From assembly GCF_001509485.1 (NCBI RefSeq), contig NZ_LLZI01000113.1:17103-81102 (forward strand): a stretch of 64,000 bases of DNA. Direction: 5' to 3'. Position 1 is the first letter of the stretch. The number at the start of each line of letters is the position of its first letter. This document shows, piece after piece, positions 30,450 to 37,853 of the stretch. Source of the DNA: Streptomyces sp. NRRL F-4489. GTDB taxonomy: Bacteria > Actinomycetota > Actinomycetes > Streptomycetales > Streptomycetaceae. The translations under genes were made by a program, and so were the position numbers. Under the pieces are notes generated by a model. The model was not told the origin of the DNA and ran no database searches. It was given only the letters and a program-made list of their open reading frames with translations.

Positions 30450-31543
30450 GTGAACGACGTAGGGGGCTGGGCCGAGGGCTCGGTGCGCTGATCCCCGCGG
30501 CACCGCAGGGCACGGATCAATCCGGGCCGGCGGTGGGGAGGGGAGCGACGTCACCGTCGTCCGTACCGGTTCTGACCCCGGACCGCGGGGTGGCTGCCGC
30601 CAAGGTGGCATCGCTGCCGACGCCTCATGTTTCACGTGAAACGGAAGCATCCGCCGGGGCGGAGAAGAGAAACGACATCACGTCGGAGGTGGCAGGCGCG
30701 CACTTCGCCGAGGTGCCGCTGGACGCGATCCGGCCCAATCCGCGGCAGCCGCGCGAGGTGTTCGACGAGGACGCCCTCGCCGAACTGGTCACCTCCATCA
30801 AGGAGGTGGGACTGCTCCAGCCGGTGGTGGTCCGCCAGATCTCGCCGGAGCGCTATGAGCTCATCATGGGCGAGCGGCGCTGGCGGGCCTGCCGCGAAGC
30901 GGGGCTGGAGAGAATCCCCGCGATCGTGCGGGCCACGGAAGACGAACGGCTGCTGCTTGACGCGCTGCTGGAGAACCTCCACCGGGCGCAGCTGAACCCG
31001 CTGGAGGAGGCCGCCGCCTACGACCAGCTGCTGCACGACTTCAAGTGCACCCATGACGAGCTGGCCGACCGGATCGGGCGGTCGCGTCCGCAGGTCACCA
31101 ACACGCTGCGGCTGCTGAGGCTCTCGCCGTCGGTGCAGAAGCGGCTCGCCGCGGGCGTGCTCTCGGCCGGGCACGGCCGGGCCCTGCTGTCCGTGGACGA
31201 CCTGGAGGAGCAGGAGAACCTCGCGCGCCGGATCGTGGCGGAGGGGCTGTCGGTCCGCTCGGTCGAGGAGATCGTGACGCTCATGGGGTCGAGCCCCACG
31301 AGTTCCGGCAAGCCGAAGAAGCCCCGGGCGGGCGCTCGGGTATCCCCCGCGCTCACCGGTCTCGCTTCCCGGCTGTCCGACCGCTTCGAAACCCGGGTGA
31401 AGGTCGATCTTGGCCAGAAGAAGGGAAAGATCGTCGTCGAGTTCGCCTCCATGGAAGACCTGGAGCGCATCCTCGGAACGCTGGCTCCCGGCGAGGGCCC
31501 CGTTCTGCAGGCGCCGTCCGAGGAGAGCGGCGAAGAGAAGTGA
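30446..31543 (+). CDS. parB: Chromosome partitioning protein ParB
   Basis: A 365-residue CTP-dependent clamp that loads at parS and spreads on origin DNA. The N-terminus ([12 protein letters not shown]) holds the ParA-stimulating basic motif. A disordered stretch with one VSRET (residues 62-66, parS at 30629) follows. The CTP-binding core includes NPRQPR and [13 protein letters not shown]. The helix-turn-helix that reads parS is [21 protein letters not shown], and the C-terminal dimerisation domain is [18 protein letters not shown]. The GTG overlaps the parA TGA. It ends before a strong terminator. Confidence 0.97.
   Translation: MSERRRGLGRGLGALIPAAPQGTDQSGPAVGRGATSPSSVPVLTPDRGVAAAKVASLPTPHVSRETEASAGAEKRNDITSEVAGAHFAEVPLDAIRPNPRQPREVFDEDALAELVTSIKEVGLLQPVVVRQISPERYELIMGERRWRACREAGLERIPAIVRATEDERLLLDALLENLHRAQLNPLEEAAAYDQLLHDFKCTHDELADRIGRSRPQVTNTLRLLRLSPSVQKRLAAGVLSAGHGRALLSVDDLEEQENLARRIVAEGLSVRSVEEIVTLMGSSPTSSGKPKKPRAGARVSPALTGLASRLSDRFETRVKVDLGQKKGKIVVEFASMEDLERILGTLAPGEGPVLQAPSEESGEEK
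30629..30642. repeat. parS site inside parB
   Basis: Exact GTTTCACGTGAAAC in frame as VSRET at ParB residues 62-66, in the variable stretch between the ParA-contact motif and the CTP-binding core. Confidence 0.93.
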
Positions 31544-31562
31544 GCTGACGCGAGCGGCTCGT

Positions 31563-31612
31563 GGGCGAGCCGTGTTCCGTGCTGAGAGCGGAACACGGCT
31601 CGCCCTTTGCTG
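31563..31612 (+). terminator. Strong terminator after parB
   Basis: Perfect 17-bp arms 31563-31579 and 31589-31605 around a nine-base loop, followed by TTTGCTGTT. It starts 20 bases after the parB stop. Confidence 0.9.
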
Positions 31613-31715
31613 TTCGGCGGTACCCGTGCCCGTAAAGGGTGGTTACGATGCGATCGGGTATGGCACGCGTTCACCACACCTCCACGTGGAGAGACCTCAC
31701 ACCGAGGAGAGGGCC

Positions 31716-31973
31716 ATGCGATCAGTGAGCCGCACCGGACTGCTGGCGGCGGGGTTCGGCCTCGCCGCCCTCGGAGGGTTCGTTGGTGGTCTGCTCAGGG
31801 AGCAGGCGGCGCTGACAGCGCTGCGCGGTGCGGCAGGCGAGGGAAGCGAGGACCTGGTTCCATGGGCCGTCGGCTCGTACCGCTCACGCTGGACAACCTT
31901 CCGGATCTCCCCAAGCGCTGCCGCTCCTGCGTCTTCTGGGAGCTCGATCCCGTCAGCGGCGAGGCCGCGGTAA
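31716..31973 (+). CDS. Small membrane protein overlapping the acetyltransferase gene
   Basis: An 85-residue frame from ATG 31716 with an excellent ribosome site (GAGGAGAGGGCC). Residues 5-28 form a Gly/Ala-rich membrane segment (LLAAGFGLAALGGFVGGLL). Its last 37 codons overlap the start of the acetyltransferase gene in another frame and look less like a protein (Ser/Arg/Pro/Ala). The well-placed start suggests that it is translated and coupled to the next gene; the C-terminal part may be only a passenger of the overlap. No known family recognised. Confidence 0.45.
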   Translation: MRSVSRTGLLAAGFGLAALGGFVGGLLREQAALTALRGAAGEGSEDLVPWAVGSYRSRWTTFRISPSAAAPASSGSSIPSAARPR

Positions 31974-32479
31974 AGGCGGGGCGCCCGGAGCTGGAGAAGG
32001 AAGCCTGGATTTCCGCCGTCCTGCTGGAGTGGGGCTCCTGCGGGCGCGTTGTCTATGTCGATGACGTGCCGGCCGGGTTCGTGATGTACGCGCCGCCGGC
32101 CTATGTCCCGCGCTCGACGGCTTTTCCTACCAGCCCGGTGTCACCGGACGCGGTGCAGCTGCTGACGGCGTGGCTGACGCCTGGTTACCAGGGGCAGGGT
32201 CTGGGCCGGGTGATGGTCCAGACGGTGGCCAAGGACCTCATCCAGCGGGGCTTCAAGGCCATCGAGGCGTTCGGCGACGCCCGCTGGACCGAGCCGGCGT
32301 GTGTGCTGCCCGCCGATCATCTTCTGGCGGTGGGGTTCAAGACCGTCCGACCGCATCCCCGCTATCCGCGACTGCGGCTCGAACTGCGCAGCACGATTTC
32401 GTGGAAGGAAGACGTGGAGCTCGCGCTCGACCGTCTCCTCGGAGCCGTGCAGAAGGAGCCGGCCCTCCGGCCCCTCTAG
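31862..32479 (+). CDS. GNAT family N-acetyltransferase
   Basis: A 205-residue acetyl-CoA-dependent transferase. The GNAT acetyl-CoA loop is WLTPGYQGQGLGRVMVQTVAKDLIQRG. The N-terminus LVPLTLDNLPDLPKRCRSCVFWELDP contains a CxxC pair and is characteristic of the version next to parB in Streptomyces. I chose ATG 31862 for this conserved start. Acceptor substrate unknown. It overlaps an upstream small frame and is followed by a parS array and, convergently, trxA. Confidence 0.88.
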   Translation: MGRRLVPLTLDNLPDLPKRCRSCVFWELDPVSGEAAVKAGRPELEKEAWISAVLLEWGSCGRVVYVDDVPAGFVMYAPPAYVPRSTAFPTSPVSPDAVQLLTAWLTPGYQGQGLGRVMVQTVAKDLIQRGFKAIEAFGDARWTEPACVLPADHLLAVGFKTVRPHPRYPRLRLELRSTISWKEDVELALDRLLGAVQKEPALRPL

Positions 32480-32492
32480 GGCGCTGCGCGAT

Positions 32493-32621
32493 GTTTCACG
32501 TGAAACACGACCCACGTTTCACGTGGAACATCCCCCACGTTTCACGTGAAACATCGGCCATGTTCCACGTGAAACATCGGCCCGCCCCCTTGGTGGGGAC
32601 GGGCCGTGTTTCACGTGAAAC
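32493..32621. repeat. Intergenic parS array, 23-bp period
   Basis: Five sites in the 155-base gap between convergent genes: exact at 32493, 32539 and 32608; one mismatch at 32516 (GTTTCACGTGGAAC) and 32562 (GTTCCACGTGAAAC). Steps are 23, 23, 23 and 46 bp, so the last gap equals two periods. The array nearly fills the gap. Confidence 0.93.
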
Positions 32622-32634
32622 GCTGCTGCGCGTC

Positions 32635-32961
<327 letters not shown>

Positions 32962-33004
32962 GGCTGTCTCCTTACTGAGTGGGATGGGAAAGCTGGGGGG
33001 CGGA

Positions 33005-33979
33005 TCAGGCGGTGGGGGTCTTCTCCGGCTCGGGCGCGGACTCGCTGTCCGAGAGCGCCGCGAGGAACCGCTCGGCGTCCAGGGCGGCGGAGCAGCCCGT
33101 GCCGGCCGCGGTGATCGCCTGCCGGTAGGTGTGGTCGACCACATCGCCGGCGGCGAAGACGCCCGTCAGGTTCGTACGGGTGCTGGGCGCGTCGACCTTG
33201 AGGTAGCCCTCGTCGTCGAGGTTCAGCTGGCCCTTGAACAGCTCGGTCCGCGGGTCGTGGCCGATCGCGATGAACAGGCCGGTGACCGGGAGCTCCGAGG
33301 TCTCACCCGTCTTGACGTTGCGCAGCGTCAGGCCGGAGAGCTTGTTGTCGCCGTGGATCTCGGCGACCTCGCTGTCCCAGACGAACGAGATCTTCGGATC
33401 GGCGAAGGCGCGCTCCTGCATCGCCTTGCTCGCCCGCAGGGTGTCGCGGCGGTGGACGACGGTGACGGTCTTGGCGAAGCGGGAGAGGAAGGTGGCCTCC
33501 TCCATCGCGGTGTCGCCACCACCGATCACGGCGATGTCCTGGTCCTTGAAGAAGAACCCGTCGCAGGTCGCGCACCAGGAGACGCCACGGCCGGAGAGCT
33601 CGTCCTCGCGCGGCAGACCGAGCTTGCGGTGCTGCGAGCCGGTGGTGACGATGACGGCCTTGGCGCGGTGCACCGTGCCTGTGGTGTCGGTGACGGTCTT
33701 GATCTCCTCGGAGAGGTCGACCGAGACGATGTCGTCCGGCACCAGCTCGGCGCCGAAGCGCTCGGCCTGGGCGCGCATGTTGTCCATCAGGTCCGGCCCC
33801 ATGATGCCGTCGCGGAAGCCCGGGAAGTTCTCCACATCGGTGGTGTTCATCAGCGCACCGCCGGCGGTGACGGCACCTTCGAAGACGAGCGGCTTCAGGG
33901 ACGCGCGGGCGGTGTAGAGCGCTGCGGTATAGCCCGCGGGCCCGGAGCCGATGATGATCACGTTGCGGACGTCGCTCAC
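33005..33979 (-). CDS. trxB: Thioredoxin reductase
   Basis: A 324-residue FAD/NADPH enzyme that reduces thioredoxin. FAD motif [14 protein letters not shown] at the N-terminus, redox pair in [16 protein letters not shown] motif [12 protein letters not shown] and the second FAD segment [26 protein letters not shown] start. The C-terminal 20 residues are variable. Operon trxB-trxA; 113 bases separate it from the anti-sigma gene upstream. Confidence 0.97.
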   Translation of the reverse strand: MSDVRNVIIIGSGPAGYTAALYTARASLKPLVFEGAVTAGGALMNTTDVENFPGFRDGIMGPDLMDNMRAQAERFGAELVPDDIVSVDLSEEIKTVTDTTGTVHRAKAVIVTTGSQHRKLGLPREDELSGRGVSWCATCDGFFFKDQDIAVIGGGDTAMEEATFLSRFAKTVTVVHRRDTLRASKAMQERAFADPKISFVWDSEVAEIHGDNKLSGLTLRNVKTGETSELPVTGLFIAIGHDPRTELFKGQLNLDDEGYLKVDAPSTRTNLTGVFAAGDVVDHTYRQAITAAGTGCSAALDAERFLAALSDSESAPEPEKTPTA

Positions 33980-34092
33980 GGGTGTCTTCCTTGTCTTCGC
34001 CGACGGCTTGCTGGGGTCTCGGGACTCTCACCCCACCCAACGGATCCTAAGGGGCGAGCATTCCCGGAGTGCCACAGCGCACATGCCGTCGT

Positions 34093-35148
34093 TCAGTCTC
34101 GCCGGTAGGAGTGGGTCAGCAAGACCTTCCCGGGAGCCGGCGGGGTGGCCGAGACACACGAGGCAGTGACGACGTAGGCGGAGACGCGCTGAGGGTCGGA
34201 CGGGTCCGGCAGCACGACCAGGAAGGCGTCCTTCCCCTCATAGGTGCCGCGGGTCGAGGCAAGGGGCGACTCGGGGCGGCCGATGCCCTGCCGGACACAG
34301 GACGGGACGGTGTCGGTCTCGCCGCGCAGCGGGGTCTCGGGGGAGCTGCGGGTGCCGAACTCCGGCGCGTTGTGCGCCTTCTTCGCGGCGAGCAGCGCAT
34401 GGACATGCGAGCCGAGTGTCCCGGCGGTCAGGACCGACGGCGCTTCGCTGCTCGCCGAGGCCCCGCTGTCCTGCTTGGTGGCCTGGACCGCGTTGGTACC
34501 GGCGCTCTGGAGAAGCAGTCCGCCGACGCCGAGCACAGCCGCGGCGGCCGCGGTGCCGAGCAGGACCCGGGGCCACCGCCGCGAGCGCGCGGAGCGGCCT
34601 CCGGAAGTCCGGCGGCCGGGCCCGGAGGCGCCGCGCCCGCGCCCCGCCGGAGGGGCCGGCGAAGCAGCACGCGGAGGCGTCGGCCCTTCGGTTTCACGTG
34701 AAACATCAGCGGGTGCGGTCGATGTTTCACGTGAAACGTCAGCTGGCCCACCCGATGTTTCACGTGAAACATCAGCCCGTCCGTCCCCTGTTTCACGTGA
34801 AACCAGGTCATCGCCGAGCAATGTTTCACGTGAAACGTGATCGGGCTCGGTCGATGTTTCACGTGAAACAAGCGCTTCGCCCTCGGCAGGGACAGAGCTC
34901 AGCAGTGCCTCGGCGGCCAGGGCCGCATCGATGCGTTCCGCGACATCGGCCGGCATGCGGGCTGGCCCCGGCAGCGTGCCGAGCAGGCCCCGGATCTCCT
35001 CCAGCGACGCATGGACGTCTTCGCACAGCGCGCACTCGGCGAGATGATCCCGCAGGTCCGCGGTGCGTGAGGGGGAGAGCAACCCGTCCGTGAAATCGGA
35101 GATCTCGGAGACCTCCGGGTGCTCGCCTGCGCCGGTCGTCGACGTCAC
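34093..35148 (-). CDS. Transmembrane anti-sigma factor with six parS-encoded VSRET repeats
   Basis: A 351-residue regulator of the adjacent SigM-like factor. The zinc-type anti-sigma motif is His35-x3-Cys39-x2-Cys42. Residues 94-153 form six 11-residue units each beginning with VSRET, followed by a Pro/Arg-rich linker, one membrane segment at about 194-213 and an extracytoplasmic domain ending in HSYRRD. The topology puts the VSRET tract in the cytosol between the sigma-binding domain and the membrane. The GTG start overlaps the sigma gene stop, as expected of a coupled sigma/anti-sigma pair. The repeat is the translation of a parS array, not a known sensor element. Confidence 0.88.
   Translation of the reverse strand: MTSTTGAGEHPEVSEISDFTDGLLSPSRTADLRDHLAECALCEDVHASLEEIRGLLGTLPGPARMPADVAERIDAALAAEALLSSVPAEGEALVSRETSTEPDHVSRETLLGDDLVSRETGDGRADVSRETSGGPADVSRETSTAPADVSRETEGPTPPRAASPAPPAGRGRGASGPGRRTSGGRSARSRRWPRVLLGTAAAAAVLGVGGLLLQSAGTNAVQATKQDSGASASSEAPSVLTAGTLGSHVHALLAAKKAHNAPEFGTRSSPETPLRGETDTVPSCVRQGIGRPESPLASTRGTYEGKDAFLVVLPDPSDPQRVSAYVVTASCVSATPPAPGKVLLTHSYRRD
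34691..34869. repeat. Array of six exact parS sites at 33-bp steps inside the anti-sigma gene
   Basis: GTTTCACGTGAAAC begins at 34691, 34724, 34757, 34790, 34823 and 34856: five steps of exactly 33 bp. The 19 bases between sites vary, so only the palindrome and the spacing are kept. All are in the frame that reads VSRET on the coding strand. Confidence 0.96.
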
Positions 35149-35840
35149 GCTCGCCCACCTCCGCCCTTCACGGCATCTGTGCCCTTCGGTCCTGCCGTCG
35201 GTGGGACGGATGTCCCCTGCGCCCGGTTCCTTCCCCCGCGCTCGGGATCGCTACCCCTTCCGTCGCCACGCAGATGGGTGACCAGCGGCAGCAGCCGCGC
35301 GCGGCCTCGTGCGCAGCGGCTTTTCACCGTCCCGGTCGGGACGTCGAGGATCGCGGCGGTCTCCGCGACGGAATAGCCCTGCATATCGACGAGCACGAGA
35401 GCGGCACGCTGCTCCTCGGGGAGAGTGCGCAGCGCGATGAGGAGCTCCCGGTGCAGATCCTCGCGCTCGGCCGGGAGGGCGGCGGATTCCTCGGGTTCGA
35501 GGAGCTGCTCCAGCCGCTCGGTCTCCGCGACCGGAGAGGTACGCCGCGAGGCGGCCTTGCGCGCCCGGTCCAGGCAGGCGTTGACCGTGATGCGGTGGAG
35601 CCAGGTCGTGACGGCCGACTGGCCGCGGAAGGAGCGGGCCGCGCGGTAGGCGGAGACCAGCGCGTCCTGTACGGCATCGGCGGCTTCCTCGCGGTCACCG
35701 AGGGTCCGCAGAGCGACGGCCCAGAGCCGGTCGCGGTGCCGCCGGACGATCTCCCCGAAGGCATCCGGGTCGCCCTTCACATGCAGCGCAAGGAGATCGG
35801 CGTCGGTTGGTGTCGAAGCCTTGTCGCTGTCGGTGGACAC
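35145..35840 (-). CDS. sigM: ECF RNA polymerase sigma factor SigM
   Basis: A 231-residue group IV sigma factor. Region 2 lies at about 14-95 (HRDRLWAVALRTLGDREEAADAVQDALVSAYR) and region 4 at about 120-175 (LPEEQRAALVLVDMQGYSVAETAAIL with VPTGTVKSRCARGRARL). The C-terminal 45 residues are a basic, disordered tail. Gene order with trxB/trxA, the anti-sigma gene and murJ matches SigM loci of mycobacteria and Streptomyces, where the name SigM is used. I could not find a convincing autoregulated promoter in the upstream 184 bases. Confidence 0.92.
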   Translation of the reverse strand: MSTDSDKASTPTDADLLALHVKGDPDAFGEIVRRHRDRLWAVALRTLGDREEAADAVQDALVSAYRAARSFRGQSAVTTWLHRITVNACLDRARKAASRRTSPVAETERLEQLLEPEESAALPAEREDLHRELLIALRTLPEEQRAALVLVDMQGYSVAETAAILDVPTGTVKSRCARGRARLLPLVTHLRGDGRGSDPERGGRNRAQGTSVPPTAGPKGTDAVKGGGGRA

Positions 35841-36024
35841 GGGCCCCCCGGCCGTAGCTGCCTGATCTCGGTCCCATTGAAGCCCGCCGGATGAGGAAAG
35901 TAAATGCTGGGAAAGCTACCTCCCCGGCCCGAAACGATCTCGGTAGACCGAGGGGCGGGGCTACAGGAAGCCGACCGATTGGCAGCCGCGTCCCGTACCC
36001 ACGCCCCTCGCGGGATGTGTCCGT

Positions 36025-37746
36025 TCAGCTGGTGAAGGAGACCTCCGTCACACCCTGCTTGTAGCCGGCGCCGCTGTAGTCGTCGGCCTCCGAATAGGGC
36101 ATCGCGGTGATCCACACGACGACATAGCGCGCCTTCTCCGGCGACTTCAGCGTGACCTTGGCGGTGCTTCCCGACGTCTTGGCCGTACCGAGTTCCCGCA
36201 TGGAGCTCAGCGGTTCGGACGGCGAGAGGGAGTTGGCGGCGTAGAGCGTCACCGTCGTGTGGCCGCCGGTGTAGTGCAGCCCGATGGAAGCGGTGCTTAT
36301 CGGTTGCGTCGAGCCGAGGTCGTAGACCAGCCCGACGCCCTTCTTGAAGGCCGGATTGAGGTCGGGGCCCTCGCGGTAGCTCTTGCTGCGCCAGTAGGTG
36401 GCCGGGTCCCCGTCGTAGGTGGCCCGCGCCTGGTCGGGGTGTTGCGGCTGGCCGTCCGGGTAGTACTCGGCGCCGTCCTCGATCTTGATCGGCTTGCCGT
36501 CGGGCTTCTTGGCGGGGCCGCCGGCGGTCTGCGAGCTGCCCGGGTTGTCCGGGTCGTTCTCCCGCTTCAGCAGGGTGTCCGCGAGCTGCCAGCTGCCCAG
36601 GCCCAGCGCCGCGATCAGCAGGGCGGAGACCGACCACTTCAGTGCCTTGCCGGTACGGCTCTGGAGCGGGGGCGGCGGCGTGGCCACCGGCTGGGTCGCC
36701 CGTACGGACTGGCCGTTGCGGGCGGCCGGCTGGCCGTAGGAACCCTGCTGGTAGCCCGTGCGCTGGTACGGCGGCGGGGACGTGAACGCGGTCTCCGGGG
36801 GCCGGATCTTGGGCATCGCGGCGACGGCTTTGGCCAGTTCCTCCGGCGTCGTGCAGGGCGGCTCCTGGCGGGACGCGGTGGCGCCGTCGTTCACCAGGGC
36901 CCGCATGGCCAGCTCGGACAGGCCCCGGTGCACGCCCGCGCGCACCTGGTCGGGCGCGATCAGCCCGACGCCCTTGGGGAGGCCGGTGAGGCCGTAGGCG
37001 TCGTTCTCGTACGGCCAGCGCTGGGTGAGGGCGGCGTACAGCAGCGCGCCGATCGCCTCGGTGTCCGTGCGCTGCGGGTGCTCGCAGGTGATGCCGCGCA
37101 GCGCGGCCATGACCGCGAGGCCGCGGATGCGGTACTGGCCGGCCTCCGTGCGCAGCACCGAGCCCGGGGTCAGCCGGAGATGCGAAAGCCCCTCGCGGTG
37201 GGCGGCGGCCATGGCCTGGGAGACCTGGCTGACGAGCTGGTAGGCGTCGTGGGGTTCGAGGGGGCCGTTGGCCAGAACCGTGGCCAGCTCGACGGCGTCG
37301 GGGAGCCACTCGTGGACGACGTAGACCAGGTCGTTGTCCTCGACGGCGTCGAGGACCTGGACGAAGCGGGGGTCACCGAGGAGCGCGGAGGACCGCGCGG
37401 CCGAGAGGACCGGCCGGGCCCGGGGGTGGTCGGCGGGCAGGACGTGCACCCCGACGGCCCGGCGGAGCTTTTCGTCCACCGCACGCCAGCTGCTGAATCC
37501 GTCCAGACGGGTGACGCACTCCTCGAGGCGATAACGTCTGGCGAGCTTGTGGCCGCTGTGGAGTTCCGGTGGCTGGGAATCGGCCGCGTCGGCACCTTTC
37601 TCGCCGGTGCGTGGGGCGTCCTGTTCCCTGCCGGATACCTTCTCGGCCTCCGCACCGTCGTCCGTGGCCTGACCCGCCTTGGCGGTCAGCGGCTCTTCGC
37701 CGCTCGTGTCGGCCACGTCGACGGCAGCCGTGCTCCGTTCCGCCAC
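36025..37746 (-). CDS. Membrane pseudokinase partner of MurJ
   Basis: A 573-residue protein from GTG 37746 (AGGA six bases upstream). Residues about 65-320 have a protein-kinase-like fold but lack the catalytic residues: the HRD region reads SHLRLTPGSV and the DFG region YRIRGLAVMA. A Pro/Gln-rich linker, one membrane segment (ALKWSVSALLIAALGLGSW) and an extracellular beta-sandwich resembling discoidin-type sugar-binding domains (ATYDGDPATYWRSKSY) follow. Known: mycobacterial MviN/MurJ carries such a pseudokinase and extracellular domain fused at its C-terminus, where phosphorylation recruits FhaA. Here the gene follows murJ as a separate unit, 107 bases apart. Confidence 0.88.
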   Translation of the reverse strand: MAERSTAAVDVADTSGEEPLTAKAGQATDDGAEAEKVSGREQDAPRTGEKGADAADSQPPELHSGHKLARRYRLEECVTRLDGFSSWRAVDEKLRRAVGVHVLPADHPRARPVLSAARSSALLGDPRFVQVLDAVEDNDLVYVVHEWLPDAVELATVLANGPLEPHDAYQLVSQVSQAMAAAHREGLSHLRLTPGSVLRTEAGQYRIRGLAVMAALRGITCEHPQRTDTEAIGALLYAALTQRWPYENDAYGLTGLPKGVGLIAPDQVRAGVHRGLSELAMRALVNDGATASRQEPPCTTPEELAKAVAAMPKIRPPETAFTSPPPYQRTGYQQGSYGQPAARNGQSVRATQPVATPPPPLQSRTGKALKWSVSALLIAALGLGSWQLADTLLKRENDPDNPGSSQTAGGPAKKPDGKPIKIEDGAEYYPDGQPQHPDQARATYDGDPATYWRSKSYREGPDLNPAFKKGVGLVYDLGSTQPISTASIGLHYTGGHTTVTLYAANSLSPSEPLSSMRELGTAKTSGSTAKVTLKSPEKARYVVVWITAMPYSEADDYSGAGYKQGVTEVSFTS

Positions 37747-37853
37747 CGTCGTTCCTGCCTCCCCATCCGTTGCAGGCTCAATGAGCCAAGACAATTGTGC
37801 CCACAGTCCGCCACTATGCACGACACACGGTGGCAGTCGATGGTTGTGCCCGA

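Noticed and set aside
34691..34869. CRISPR-like appearance of regular repeats
   Set aside because: The repeat is only a 14-bp perfect palindrome, lies in frame in a gene, has short spacers and no cas genes nearby; it is a known ParB site.
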